NCBI RefSeq assembly: GCF_012952065.1
Contig: NZ_JABCJJ010000010.1
Span: 1 to 64,000, forward strand
Length of the DNA: 64,000 nucleotides
Direction of reading: 5' to 3'
From: Cellulomonas fimi
GTDB lineage: Bacteria > Actinomycetota > Actinomycetes > Actinomycetales > Cellulomonadaceae
The notes below the pieces were generated by a model. The model ran no database searches. It saw only the letters and a program-made list of their open reading frames with translations, and had not been told where the DNA came from. Below, piece after piece: positions 41,029-49,933 of this stretch; position 1 is the stretch's first letter, and each line of letters opens with the position of its first letter. The position numbers and the translations under genes are program-made.

Positions 41029-43050
41029 TCACCGCTCCACGGGGGCCTCCACGCGGCGTCGGGCCTGGGCCTTGTGCTCGTACAGCGCCCGGTCGGCGTG
41101 CAGGTACAGCTCCTCCTGGTCGCCGCCGTCGACGCCGAGCGTCGCCGTGCCGGTGCTGCAGCCGATGCGGGCGCCGAGGAGGTCGCGGATGCGCTCGGCC
41201 TGGCGGGCGGCGTCGGCCGCGGAGCAGTCGGGCAGGAGGACGGCGAACTCGTCGCCGCCGAGGCGTCCGACGCCGTCGCCCGCACGGACGGCAGCCGTGA
41301 GCCGGTCGGTCACCCAGCGGAGCAGCTCGTCGCCGGCGGCGTGGCCGTGGGTGTCGTTGACGGCCTTGAAGTCGTCGAGGTCGAGCAGGAGCAGCGACAG
41401 CGGCGCCGGCGTCCGGGCGACGCGGGAGAGAGCGGCGGTGAACTGCTCGTCGAAGCCGCGGCGGTTGAGGGCGCCGGTCAGGGCGTCGGTCCGGGAGAGC
41501 GCCGTCAGGCGACGGCGCTGCAGGGCCGCGTACCGGCCGTGGGTCCCGCAGGCGACGGCCAGGGCGAGGAAGATCATCATGGTCGCGCCGACGAACCACG
41601 GCTCCGGCGAGCCGATGGTCGCGCCGATCGCCACGTAGACGACGGAGAGCGCGCCGATCGCCGGGATCGCGATGCGCAGCGGGGCGCTGAGCGCGATCAG
41701 CGGGATCGTGTTGAGCAGGCCGAGCGAGGTCGGTGACTCGACGCCGCCGTCGCGCACCACGATCACCGCGCACAGGACGACCTCCAGCACGGTCACGGCG
41801 TTGAGGTACCGCAGCCCCCGCCGCGACTGAGCCATCCTCCCGGCGCTCAGCACCACACCGAGACCGATCGCCGCGCCCACGAGGGCGAGCACCAGCAGCA
41901 CGGTGGCTTGCGGCCGGTCGAAGGCGGCGACGTAGTACGCACCGACCGCGAAGCTGAAGGCGCTGAGCCAGCCCATCTGCGCGACGGCGTGGCGCTGGCG
42001 CTCGGTGCGCGCGACGGCGGGGGTCCTCGTGACCGAGCCCTCGGCCGGCGCCGCGACGGGCTCGCGGGCGGAGCGGCCGCTCGAGACCTTGTCGGCGTAG
42101 AGACGCTCGTCGGCGATCCGGCGCAGCTCGTCGGGGCCGACGCCGTCCGTCGGGTAGGTGGCGTACCCGACGCTCGAACGGACGTGGTCTGCGAGGAGGT
42201 TCCGCAACCGCTCGCTCACGGCGGCCGCCTGGCCAGGTGTCCCGCCCGTCAGGACGGCGGCGAACTCGTCACCGCCGACCCGACCGACCGCGTCGTGCGT
42301 GCGCACGCCCGCCTTCAAGGTCTGCCCCGTCCACCGCAGGAGCTCGTCCCCGGCACCGTGACCCAGCGCGTCGTTGGTCTCCTTGAAGTCGTCGAGGTCG
42401 AAGAGCACCACGGTCACGGGCTGACCGCTCCGCGCCGCTCGGGCGACCTCCTGCGCTACCCGTCGGTCGAAGGCACCTCGGTTCAGGCACCCGGTCAGCG
42501 GGTCGAGGTCGGCCATCGCCGCGAGCCGGCTGCGCATCGAACGCAGCGAGTGCGCATGGAAGGAGCAGACGCCGGCGAGCATCGCGAAGCCCGCCGTGTA
42601 GGCGACCGCGTGCCCGGGTGGAGCCGGCCCGCCCACCATGGCGACGACGAGATACCCCCCGAGGCCCACGGCGCCGTAGACGAGGAACCACCGCCAGCTC
42701 ACCACGATGGCCAGCAGCGTGATGCCGGCGAGCGGGAGCGTGCCGAGCGGGCTCGCGATGCCCCCGTCGAGGTACGCGAGGGCGGCGAACGCGGCGAGCG
42801 TCAGGAAGGAGAGGCTGGGCGCGACGACGACCGAGGCGCGCAGGCGTGACAGCCGCAGGACGGCGACCAGCGCAGCGAGACCCACCACCAGCAAGGATGC
42901 GGTGAGGATCAGCATCTGAGGCCGGTTGGCGTCCTCCCACGTGCCCCAGAGGTACGGCACCGTCAGCGCCATCGACGCCGACAGCCCGATCGCGGCTCGC
43001 CGGATCACCAGCGCCACCTTGCGGCGACCGTCCGGCTTCCGGCTGCTCAT
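41029..43050 (-). CDS. Membrane diguanylate cyclase with two membrane-GGDEF modules
   Basis: The 673-residue protein contains the unit membrane region plus GGDEF domain twice. Module 1 has about five helices (20-165), then a GGDEF at residues 259-263. Module 2 has about five helices (360-490), then a GGDEF at residues 598-602. Each GGDEF is preceded at the normal five-residue distance by an RxxD inhibitory site (RTHD and RAGD), so both domains look catalytically and allosterically intact. One polypeptide could therefore form the cyclase dimer by itself. It should make cyclic di-GMP. The sensory input is unknown. The ATG follows GGGGGACGC. Confidence 0.9.
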   Translation of the reverse strand: MSSRKPDGRRKVALVIRRAAIGLSASMALTVPYLWGTWEDANRPQMLILTASLLVVGLAALVAVLRLSRLRASVVVAPSLSFLTLAAFAALAYLDGGIASPLGTLPLAGITLLAIVVSWRWFLVYGAVGLGGYLVVAMVGGPAPPGHAVAYTAGFAMLAGVCSFHAHSLRSMRSRLAAMADLDPLTGCLNRGAFDRRVAQEVARAARSGQPVTVVLFDLDDFKETNDALGHGAGDELLRWTGQTLKAGVRTHDAVGRVGGDEFAAVLTGGTPGQAAAVSERLRNLLADHVRSSVGYATYPTDGVGPDELRRIADERLYADKVSSGRSAREPVAAPAEGSVTRTPAVARTERQRHAVAQMGWLSAFSFAVGAYYVAAFDRPQATVLLVLALVGAAIGLGVVLSAGRMAQSRRGLRYLNAVTVLEVVLCAVIVVRDGGVESPTSLGLLNTIPLIALSAPLRIAIPAIGALSVVYVAIGATIGSPEPWFVGATMMIFLALAVACGTHGRYAALQRRRLTALSRTDALTGALNRRGFDEQFTAALSRVARTPAPLSLLLLDLDDFKAVNDTHGHAAGDELLRWVTDRLTAAVRAGDGVGRLGGDEFAVLLPDCSAADAARQAERIRDLLGARIGCSTGTATLGVDGGDQEELYLHADRALYEHKAQARRRVEAPVER

Positions 43051-43290
43051 GCGTCCCCCGTGACGGGCTCTGGCCGGGCCGCTACCCGGTGGGTCGGTGA
43101 CGACTCCCGTGCATCATCGGCGCGCGGGTGGGCGTGGTGAGCACGATGTCACCCGACTGCCCCCTGGCCGGGCGGGTGAACTTGGTGCGCGTCGCGTCGA
43201 GGAGCGTCAGGGCGGCGAGGGACGGGGCCGTCGTGGATGCTCGTGCCGGTCGTCGGAACAGCAGCGCGCCGGAAGCCGTTGGACACCGGC

Positions 43291-44214
43291 ATGAGAGCAG
43301 TCGCGTACTCCCGCTTCGGCGGTCCTGAGGTCCTCGAGGTCGTCGACCTGCCCGTTCCCAAGGTGGGGGCGGACTCGGTGCTGATCCGCGTGCAGGCCAC
43401 GTCGGTGAACCCGGTCGACCGCGTGATCCGCGAGGGGCACCTCGACGGGTTGATGGACACCGTGTTCCCCGTGGTCCCGGGATGGGACGTCGCGGGTGTC
43501 GTCGAGCGACTGGGCCTCGATACCCCGGAGCTCGCGGTCGGCGACGAGGTGATCGGCTACGTGCGCAAGGACGCCGTCATCGGCGGGACAGCGGCCGAGC
43601 TCGTGTCCGCTCCCGTGCGCACGTTGGCGCGGAAGCCGGCGTCGCTGTCCTGGGAGGAGGCGGCCGGGCTGCCCCTCGCGGGGCTCACGGCGTACCAGTC
43701 GCTGCGTCGGCTCGGCGTGACCTCGGGCGACACGGTGCTCATCCACAACGCGACCGGAGGCGTGGGGAGCTTCGCGGTGCAGATCGCGAAGGCGTTCGGC
43801 GCGCGCGTCATCGGAACGGCCTCGCCGGCCCGGCACGACTACGTGCGCGGCCTCGGCGGCGAGCCGGTCCCGTACGGCGACGGGATGGTCCACGCCGTAC
43901 GTGCGCTTGCTCCCCAAGGCGTGGACGTGGTGCTGGACCTGATCGGCGGCGGGGTCGTGGCGACGACGCCCGACGTCGCGACGTCGGCGGTGCGGCTGGG
44001 TTCCGTGGCCGACGCCGCCGTCGCCGAGCACGGTGGCACGTACCTGTGGGTGCGGCCGGACTCGGGGGATCTCGCCGAGCTGGGCCGGCTGGCGGACTCG
44101 GGCGCCCTGCGGGTCGAGGTCGCGCGGGTGTTCCCGCTCGAGGAGACGGCTGCGGCCCACGAGCTCAGCGCGTCGGGGCACGTCCAGGGGAAGGTCGTCA
44201 TCCGGGTGGGGTGA
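43291..44214 (+). CDS. NADPH:quinone reductase-like zinc-independent MDR oxidoreductase
   Basis: The 307-residue protein is a medium-chain dehydrogenase/reductase of the quinone oxidoreductase group. It has the MRAVAYSRFGGPEVLEVVDL start, the GDEVIGYV strand, and the nucleotide motif HNATGGVGSFAVQIAKAFGA in the Rossmann domain. The cysteines that bind zinc in alcohol dehydrogenases are absent, as expected for quinone reductases. It uses NADPH to reduce quinones or enals. The ATG at 43291 is preferred over an upstream Met because it begins the conserved N-terminal strand. It is divergent from the double-GGDEF gene across a 240-bp spacer. Confidence 0.9.
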   Translation: MRAVAYSRFGGPEVLEVVDLPVPKVGADSVLIRVQATSVNPVDRVIREGHLDGLMDTVFPVVPGWDVAGVVERLGLDTPELAVGDEVIGYVRKDAVIGGTAAELVSAPVRTLARKPASLSWEEAAGLPLAGLTAYQSLRRLGVTSGDTVLIHNATGGVGSFAVQIAKAFGARVIGTASPARHDYVRGLGGEPVPYGDGMVHAVRALAPQGVDVVLDLIGGGVVATTPDVATSAVRLGSVADAAVAEHGGTYLWVRPDSGDLAELGRLADSGALRVEVARVFPLEETAAAHELSASGHVQGKVVIRVG

Positions 44215-44299
44215 GCATTGCGGGCTCATCGCGATCGAGGGTGTAGTCGGGCCTGAGTCCGCAGGCGTCAAGCTCACGTGGTTGATGGTCGGCGCCCAC

Positions 44300-45553
44300 T
44301 CAGCCTTCCTCGTCGCGTTCATCGTCGTCCCCGCGTCGACGGAACGCTCGCCCGGCGATGCCGCTGGAGAGCTTGCCCGTCACCGATCTGGCCCTGTCAA
44401 GGGTCTCGTTACCGAGGAGCCTGGCGGCATCGACGCCCCCTGCTCCCGTCTCGAGCGCCTTGTCCCTCACCTCCACGGCTGCGTCCACCCATCGTCTGGC
44501 TTCCCATGACTGACGATCGCGCTCGATCCCGAGCCGACCGTGGAAGTCGACGACGGCGACCGCGACATGGTTGCTCGAATCCACCACAGCCCTGGACGGC
44601 TTCGGGTGCAGCAGCACCTTCGTGTTGGCCGTGCCAGCAGCCGCATCCATGCGAGCCAACAGGTGTTGGGTGCTCCGTGCGATGAGTTGCAACCGGTTCT
44701 GCCGGGCAGCCCTCAGGGCGAGGCGATGCTGGTCCAGCTCCTCCGGAGACGCGTCCAGCACCCGGTCGAGCTCAAGCACGGCGATCGCATCCTGCAGCTG
44801 GAAGCAACGAGCCAGAACAGCGAGCCCCTCCTGGACCTTGGACTCGGCTTCCTTGGACGCCGTGGCGAGATCTCCGATCTTGGTCTTGTCTTCCATCTTC
44901 TTCGCGAGTGCGTCGAGCTGCCGCAACGCGTACGCCTGGGTTCGCGCGAGCGTCACCGACGTGGCTTGCACCTTCGACCACGTCACCTCGGAGACCCGAC
45001 CCACCTGCTCTCGGATGATCATCGCCTCCTCGATCACGAGGTCCACCCCGATCATGTCCGCCAGCACGGCATCCTTCTGGGCGCGGAGCAGGTCGTCGAC
45101 CTTCTGATCGATCGTGGCGAGATAGTCGGTGATCTCGTCCATTGCCTGCTGCATCGCAACCTGCGCCATGATCCCCGCGGCACCAGCCAGAACCGCCGGG
45201 TTGGTCGCAAGCGATCCGGGCCCCCTCACGAACTGGACGATCCCCTTGATCTGCCCGCCCTTGCCCTGCACCACACCTGAACTGAGCCCTGTCTTCGAGC
45301 TCGTCATCAGCCCGAACTTCTTGATCTGCTCCGCGGACTCCTGAGTCAGCTTCACCCAGCGCCCGGAGTTGGCGGCAATCTCGGAACCGGCCTGGACGAC
45401 TCCAGCCGCGGCACCGAGAGCAGGTCGGAGCCGTTGCAGTCCGAGGTCCTTCGACGGCAATCCTTCAGAGATGAGGAAGCGTTCGACAGCCGTCGGGTCG
45501 CCGATGACCGCCAGGCCATCGCCGTCACTGATCAGCTGAATCTCGTCATCCAC
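44300..45553 (-). CDS. Unknown helical protein
   Basis: I do not recognise a function. From GTG 45553, with GAGGAG at good spacing, the protein has 417 residues. The N-terminal region (1-100) includes a short mixed segment, VDDEIQLISDGDGLAVIG. A Gly/Ala-rich weakly hydrophobic stretch follows (about 100-125, NPAVLAGAAGIMAQVAMQQA), and then long, highly regular helices with Lys/Glu/Ala (about 130-330) suggest an elongated coiled-coil or helical bundle. There is no signal peptide. The tail is Arg/Asp/Glu-rich. It is the last of three leftward genes behind a membrane-anchored unknown protein and a NERD helicase. Confidence 0.7.
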   Translation of the reverse strand: MDDEIQLISDGDGLAVIGDPTAVERFLISEGLPSKDLGLQRLRPALGAAAGVVQAGSEIAANSGRWVKLTQESAEQIKKFGLMTSSKTGLSSGVVQGKGGQIKGIVQFVRGPGSLATNPAVLAGAAGIMAQVAMQQAMDEITDYLATIDQKVDDLLRAQKDAVLADMIGVDLVIEEAMIIREQVGRVSEVTWSKVQATSVTLARTQAYALRQLDALAKKMEDKTKIGDLATASKEAESKVQEGLAVLARCFQLQDAIAVLELDRVLDASPEELDQHRLALRAARQNRLQLIARSTQHLLARMDAAAGTANTKVLLHPKPSRAVVDSSNHVAVAVVDFHGRLGIERDRQSWEARRWVDAAVEVRDKALETGAGGVDAARLLGNETLDRARSVTGKLSSGIAGRAFRRRGDDDERDEEG

Positions 45554-45639
45554 CGTCGACTCCTCAAGTGCGGACAGGGAAAGTCCTGCCAAAAGTGGGA
45601 ACCATTCGCACGGCCCAGTCATCGCGTGGGGGCTCGAGC

Positions 45640-46647
45640 TCAGGACGTGTAGCGCTCCACCTCGACGACGTTGATGACGGCGTCCTGGGGAAGGTCCTCG
45701 AAGAAGCTCGCCTCGGTGACTGCCGCCTGCCCAGGCGCCAAGTTCTCCGCATAGGCAGAGGCCGTGCCGTGCTGCACCGCTCCGTCGGCACTGACCGCCA
45801 CGATCTCCACCGTGTAGCTCATGGTCGCATTCGCGCTGTTCGTGATGGTGACAGGCAGGTCGACGCCGCCGTACTCGCCCCACACCGGCGTGCCCAGGAC
45901 CGCATCACCGCTGATGTCGAGGTATCCCACGGTCTCTGCGGAGACCACCTCGAGCGCAGGAACCGTCATGGCCCCTCCGATCGCCGTCTCGTACTCGAGC
46001 GATCCAGAGACCTCGGCGTAGACGCGCAGGACGTCACCTTGTGTGATCGCGGCCAAGAGGTCCGCCTCACCGCCGAAGACGGCATTCGTCTCGAGCTCGT
46101 ACTCGGCGGCCGGCTGGGTGGCACCTGCGTTCGCGCGGAAGGTGTCGGCACCAGTCGCGCTGTCGAACTGGGTGACCTCGGCAAAGATGACGATCTTCTG
46201 ACCGGCAGCCGCGTCGGGGTCCTTGGCGATCAGAGCCCATCCGGCCGCGTCGACAGCCGCGAACTCCGCAAGGTTCACCTCGGGCGTCGTGGACTCGTCG
46301 GAGCCCGCGGCGCCCCCCTCCGCACCCGATGCAGCGCCGGGGGCGGCGTCTGCACTCGTGCCGGCGGTGCTGTCCTCACCACCGCCGGAGAGGGCTGCGA
46401 TCGCGATGATCAGGAGAACGACGCCGACGACGATCCAGAGGAACACCTTCAGCCCGCGCTTCTTCTTCGGCGCCAGCTCCGACGGGACGGGGCCGACGGC
46501 GAACGGTGCTCCAGGCACCGGTCCGGCGGAGATGGGGGGACCTGGGACCGGCCCCGGCGGCGGGCCCATCGGAACCCACTCGCCGTTCGCAGTGAGGACG
46601 TGGCCGTTCGCCACGTCCCCGGGCCGGTACTGCCGTGCTTCCGTCAT
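45640..46647 (-). CDS. Membrane-anchored extracytoplasmic protein of unknown function
   Basis: The 335-residue protein has a Pro/Gly-rich cytoplasmic N-terminus with GHVLTANGEWVPM, a short motif resembling repeats at the start of other actinobacterial membrane proteins. A Lys/Arg stop and one membrane helix follow (about 64-84, VFLWIVVGVVLLIIAIAAL), then an acidic Ala/Gly linker and an extracytoplasmic part (about 130-335) with beta-strand patterns (IVIFAEVTQF, then VLRVYAEVSG, then DLPVTITNSANATMSY) suggesting immunoglobulin-like or DUF4352-like sandwiches. Function unknown. It lies 86 nt upstream of the unknown helical gene and codirectional. Confidence 0.75.
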   Translation of the reverse strand: MTEARQYRPGDVANGHVLTANGEWVPMGPPPGPVPGPPISAGPVPGAPFAVGPVPSELAPKKKRGLKVFLWIVVGVVLLIIAIAALSGGGEDSTAGTSADAAPGAASGAEGGAAGSDESTTPEVNLAEFAAVDAAGWALIAKDPDAAAGQKIVIFAEVTQFDSATGADTFRANAGATQPAAEYELETNAVFGGEADLLAAITQGDVLRVYAEVSGSLEYETAIGGAMTVPALEVVSAETVGYLDISGDAVLGTPVWGEYGGVDLPVTITNSANATMSYTVEIVAVSADGAVQHGTASAYAENLAPGQAAVTEASFFEDLPQDAVINVVEVERYTS

Positions 46648-46728
46648 CGGACGCCGCCTCAGGTATCGAAATGGGTACGTCCGTCTATCGGCAGCGCGAG
46701 CCCGGTGTGGAGGAGATGTGGCGGCGGC

Positions 46729-48399
46729 TCAGGAGTCGGAGGCCACCCCGTCCCACACCTGCGCGTCCTGCAGGCGGCGCCGTGCGGCCTCTCCACCGAT
46801 GCGCTCGATCTCCGCCCGTGGCCCGACGACGACCAGGAGCGCGCGTGCCCGGGACATCCCCGTGTAGAGCATCTGGCGTGCCCGCTCCGCCTCGCGGACG
46901 CCGTTGACCGCGAGCACGACGACGGTCCGTTCGAGCCCCTTGAACCCGAGCACGTGCCCGTAGAACACGTCGCCGCCAGCGAGGAAGACGTCCCAGTACG
47001 CCGAGTGCCCGCCGAGGTCGACGGCGTTCCGTTGCTCGGGGTGCCTGGGCCCTGTGGTGAGCAGCGCGATCTGGCCCGGCTCCCACCCCTCGTCGAGCAG
47101 TGCGTCCACCACGTCGTCCGCCACTCCGACCGCGTGGTCCGGGGCCACGTCGACGACCCGGACGGCGCTCCCGGACAGCCCTCGCGACCTCACCATCTCC
47201 TGCCCGAAGGCTCCGAACAGCTGGGCGATCTGCTTCGTCGAGCGCAGGTTCACGTCGAGCCGGTATGGCGGCAGGTCGATCGGGACCGAGCCGTCTCGCG
47301 CGAAGATGCGCTGTGACTCGTCCATGAACACGAAAAGCCCGCCGCCGTCGCGGTTCCGCAGGCAGCGGACCAGCGACGGCCACCAGAGCTCGCCGAAGTC
47401 CTGCGCCTCGTCGACGACGACCGAGTCGAACAGGTCCGCCGGAGGTCGCTGCGCCGCGAGCTCTGCGAGCTGGAGCGGCAGCCGGCGCTCCCAATAGTCC
47501 GAGTCGTCGTCGGCGCCCGGTTCGGCACCCCAGCGGAGCGGGAGGTCGTGGAACAGGCCCACGTACGCCGGTCGGTCTCGGGCGGGCCACGCCGACGTGA
47601 CCCGTTCGAGGTAGCGGCCGAGCCCGCGCGAGTAGCAGAGCAGCGCCACCCGCTCGCCGACCCGGGTCCGGCGTCGGGCCTGCTCCAGCGCGAGCCACGT
47701 CTTGCCGCTCCCCGCACCGCCGATGATCCTCAGTCGGTGGAAGCTGCGGAGGCCGTCGAGGACGCGCGCCTGGTCACGGGTCATCTGCTCGAGGCGGTCC
47801 TCGTGCTGGGCGGCGAGCGCGAGCAGCTCCACGTGGGGCGTGAACGCGCCGGCGAGGAGCTGCACGAGCGCGTCGACGTCGTCGTCGCTCGGCACCATCG
47901 TGCCGACGCCGTGGTCGTCGATGGCGCGCTTCACCTTGCCCGCGAGGCGCGCCAGCTCCCCGCGATCGACGACGACGCCGCGCGGCGCCTCTGCGATCTC
48001 CCAGTCGCCGGGGACGTACGTGTGCGGGAAGACGACGAGGTGCGCGATGCGCGCGCGACGGACGTCGAGGCCGTGTCGCGCCAGCAGGTGCGTCAGCGTG
48101 TGACGCGCGTGCTGGATCTGACCGACCGGGTCGATGCGGTGCCTCGCGTCGCCGCTGCCCTGGTACCAGGAGCCGACGTCGCGGGTGATGTGGCCGCCCT
48201 TGACCTCGAGCGCCGCCAGCCCGACGCCGGGCCACGCCACGAGGGCGTCGATCTCCCGCTCGTCGGAGCCGTCGAGGAGGCGCAGGCCCGCGAAGAGGAC
48301 GGCGTCGTCGGGGAGCTGATCGCGGAGCGCCTCCCATACCGTGCGTTCGGCGCCGCCGTCCTGAGGGAAGTCGGGGGTGTCCGGGTAGAGGCGCGGCAT
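46729..48399 (-). CDS. NERD-domain UvrD/Rep-like helicase
   Basis: The 556-residue protein starts with a NERD nuclease-related domain (about 10-150) with Asp51 and Glu65-x-Lys67 in REIDAL...ALEVKGG, the PD-(D/E)XK-like signature. The rest is an SF1 UvrD-like ATPase: Walker A GGAGSGKT near 222-229, VVVDEAQDFGELWW, NLRSTKQIA, and the C-terminal GFKGLERTVVVLAVN with YTGMSRAR. Such NERD-helicases are common near defence islands; a defined role is not established for this one. The ATG at 48399 is followed directly by the domain. A related remnant lies at 59238-59409. Confidence 0.88.
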   Translation of the reverse strand: MPRLYPDTPDFPQDGGAERTVWEALRDQLPDDAVLFAGLRLLDGSDEREIDALVAWPGVGLAALEVKGGHITRDVGSWYQGSGDARHRIDPVGQIQHARHTLTHLLARHGLDVRRARIAHLVVFPHTYVPGDWEIAEAPRGVVVDRGELARLAGKVKRAIDDHGVGTMVPSDDDVDALVQLLAGAFTPHVELLALAAQHEDRLEQMTRDQARVLDGLRSFHRLRIIGGAGSGKTWLALEQARRRTRVGERVALLCYSRGLGRYLERVTSAWPARDRPAYVGLFHDLPLRWGAEPGADDDSDYWERRLPLQLAELAAQRPPADLFDSVVVDEAQDFGELWWPSLVRCLRNRDGGGLFVFMDESQRIFARDGSVPIDLPPYRLDVNLRSTKQIAQLFGAFGQEMVRSRGLSGSAVRVVDVAPDHAVGVADDVVDALLDEGWEPGQIALLTTGPRHPEQRNAVDLGGHSAYWDVFLAGGDVFYGHVLGFKGLERTVVVLAVNGVREAERARQMLYTGMSRARALLVVVGPRAEIERIGGEAARRRLQDAQVWDGVASDS

Positions 48400-48426
48400 G
48401 GTGCCATGTGTAGCGGAGCCCGGGCC

Positions 48427-48465
48427 CGGGTGGCGGGCCCGAGGGGCGTCCGGGGCCGATTCACC
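48427..48465. repeat. Upstream flank of the NERD gene, repeated at 59372-59409
   Basis: These 39 nt match 59372-59409 with one small indel/substitution cluster, in the same orientation. Both copies lie beside NERD-helicase sequence. They bracket about 11 kb of island-like genes. Confidence 0.8.
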
Positions 48466-48913
48466 GACCCAGCCCGTCGCGCCGGTCGAGGATCGCGTCG
48501 TAGGTCTCCTCATCGAGCAGCCCGTCCCGAAGCGCCACGGCCACCGTCTCGCCCCACTCCCCCTCATCGCCCGTGGTGCAGTCGTACCCGTCGGTCGCCA
48601 CCCACGGCCGGTACTCCCAGCGCGACAGCTCGTCGATCAGCTGCCCGCGGCTGAGGTCGCCGGCGGCGTAGCGCTGGGCGATCTCGTAGGGCCCCGCGCC
48701 GGAGAACCCGGGCCGCGGCTCGGGGAGCCCGGACGCGGTCTTGAGTGCGCTGGAGATCGTCGGCTGACTGACCCCGAGGTTCCGCGCGAGCTCGACCTGA
48801 GTCAGCGACCCGGCGAGCCGGCGCAGCTCGCGCAGGTAGTCCAGCCGGGACACCACGTTGCGGCTGCGCGCCCGTCGGGCAACAGCCACGGCCTCACGGG
48901 CGTCGATCGCCAC
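48461..48913 (-). CDS. XRE/HTH-type DNA-binding protein
   Basis: The 150-residue protein contains a helix-turn-helix (about residues 30-60: SLTQVELARNLGVSQPTISS) followed by a helical C-terminal region with DLSRGQLIDELSRWEYRPW. GTG 48913 is chosen because GGAGGTGA lies at ideal distance; the upstream frame belongs to a separate decayed gene. It is likely a transcriptional regulator or an antitoxin-type repressor. The double CTATAG site just upstream could be its own operator. No toxin partner is evident next to it. Confidence 0.72.
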   Translation of the reverse strand: MAIDAREAVAVARRARSRNVVSRLDYLRELRRLAGSLTQVELARNLGVSQPTISSALKTASGLPEPRPGFSGAGPYEIAQRYAAGDLSRGQLIDELSRWEYRPWVATDGYDCTTGDEGEWGETVAVALRDGLLDEETYDAILDRRDGLGR

Positions 48914-48932
48914 CGGCCTCACCTCCGCGGCT

Positions 48933-48950
48933 CTATAGAGAAGTCTATAG
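48933..48950 (-). promoter_or_regulatory. Paired CTATAG sites upstream of the XRE gene
   Basis: Two CTATAG palindromes (48933-48938 and 48945-48950) lie 12 bp apart, about 20-37 nt upstream of the GTG at 48913. They can serve as a -10 region (TATAGA) and as operator half-sites for the helix-turn-helix protein. Confidence 0.4.
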
Positions 48951-48968
48951 CGGTTGTCGGTGAACCTC

Positions 48969-49321
48969 CTAGTCGCCCGAGCGGCCACATCGCTGATGGC
49001 GGCGGCGGCGGCCTGGTAATCGCGGGCAGGGGGCGATGCACCCGTCCGGTCGGTGGCTTCTCCACTCGGAGCCACCGGGCTGTCGGCGACGCCACTCCTC
49101 GGCGATCTCGCGCGATCGTTCTGCCACGCGAAGACCCGCCGCCGCCAGCGCTCCACTGTCGGCCTGAGCCTGCCCGGCGATCCGGCCCCCCGCACCTTGG
49201 CCTCGATGGGCTGCAGCGCGCCGATCGCGCGCGCGCCCCCCGCTCTCATCCAGTCGAGCTGGTGTTCCTTGTTGACGAACTTGCGACCGCGCTGCGCCTG
49301 CGAGCCGCACTGACACTCCAT
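48969..49321 (-). pseudogene. Small zinc-finger-like gene broken by a frameshift in a G-run
   Basis: The start (MECQCGSQAQRGRKFVNKEH) and the first about 45 residues, ending QPIEAKVRG, read in one frame. The natural continuation (GRIAGQAQADSGALAAAG, then AERSREIAEEWRRR) is in the next frame. The switch is at a CGGGGGGCC run on the minus strand, where one extra G would restore a single protein of about 115 residues. The N-terminal Cys pair and basic RGRKF suggest a small zinc-binding protein. A sequencing error cannot be excluded. Confidence 0.65.
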
Positions 49322-49349
49322 GCTGCGAACGGCGACTGTACGTTGAACG

Positions 49350-49559
49350 GTGTGGCAGAACCGGCCGCTGGACCCGGTCTACCCGGTCGTGTTCATCGAC
49401 GCGATCCACGTCAAGGTCCGTGACGGGCAGGTCGCCAACCGGCCGATCTACGTCGCGCTGGCCGTGACCGTCGACGGCAACCGCGACATCCTCGCCCTGT
49501 GGGCCGGTGACGCCCGCGCTGTCGGCGCCGGTGAGGACCAGCAGCTTGAGACGGGCTGA
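49350..49559 (+). mobile_element. IS256-family (mutator) transposase fragment
   Basis: About 45 codons encode PVVFIDAIHVKVRDGQVANR and RPIYVALAVTVDGNRDILAL, the catalytic-core segment of IS256/mutator transposases with the first DDE Asp in FIDAIHVK. Sequence before PLDPVYP and after LWAGD is unrelated, so both ends of the transposase are lost. No terminal inverted repeats are seen. It marks past insertion activity at the left side of the sulfur-detoxification genes. Confidence 0.8.
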
Positions 49560-49589
49560 GCCGCGATGCGCTGGCGTGCGGTGCTCCGG

Positions 49590-49853
49590 TCAGGCCAGCG
49601 AGAGGAAGAGTTTCTCCAGCTTCTGCACATCGAGGGTGTTCTGGCCGTCGGACTCGAGCAGGCACTGCTTCATGCCCGAGGCGATGATGGCGAACCCGGC
49701 GCGGTCGAGGGCCTTGGAGACGGCGGAGAGCTGGGTGACGACGTCCTCACAGTCCCGGCCCTCCTCAACCATGCGCACGACGCCGGCGAGCTGGCCCTGG
49801 GCGCGCTTGAGCCGGTTGACGACCTTGCCCATCTCGCTGGGGTCGAGCTCCAT
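49590..49853 (-). CDS. cstR: CstR-type persulfide-sensing repressor (CsoR family)
   Basis: The 87-residue helical protein is a CsoR/RcnR-family repressor (VVNRLKRAQGQLAGVVRMVE). The copper sensor CsoR uses Cys-His-Cys. Here Cys35 and Cys64 are present, but the His position is Gly60, so copper binding is unlikely. The two-Cys arrangement is that of CstR, which forms per- or polysulfide cross-links and releases DNA. Four palindromes of the form ATACCC...GGGTAT lie upstream of this gene and of three sulfur-handling operons in the same island. ATG 49853 follows GGGAGG. It is the third leftward gene after thioredoxin and DUF302. Confidence 0.85.
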   Translation of the reverse strand: MELDPSEMGKVVNRLKRAQGQLAGVVRMVEEGRDCEDVVTQLSAVSKALDRAGFAIIASGMKQCLLESDGQNTLDVQKLEKLFLSLA

Positions 49854-49886
49854 GACCGTGCCTCCCTCGTGCTGGTTCAGCCAACT

Positions 49887-49900
49887 TACCCCGCCGGGTA
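49887..49900 (-). promoter_or_regulatory. CstR operator O1, upstream of cstR
   Basis: TACCC-N4-GGGTA lies 34 nt before the cstR start. It is the weakest of the four sites (5-bp arms). Position implies autoregulation. Confidence 0.6.
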
Positions 49901-49933
49901 TCGACCCAGGTCGTGCCCGCGGTGTGGTTGTCG

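Noticed and set aside
49350-49559. Complete IS256-family element
   Set aside because: Only about 45 codons of the transposase core are present and no terminal inverted repeats were found.
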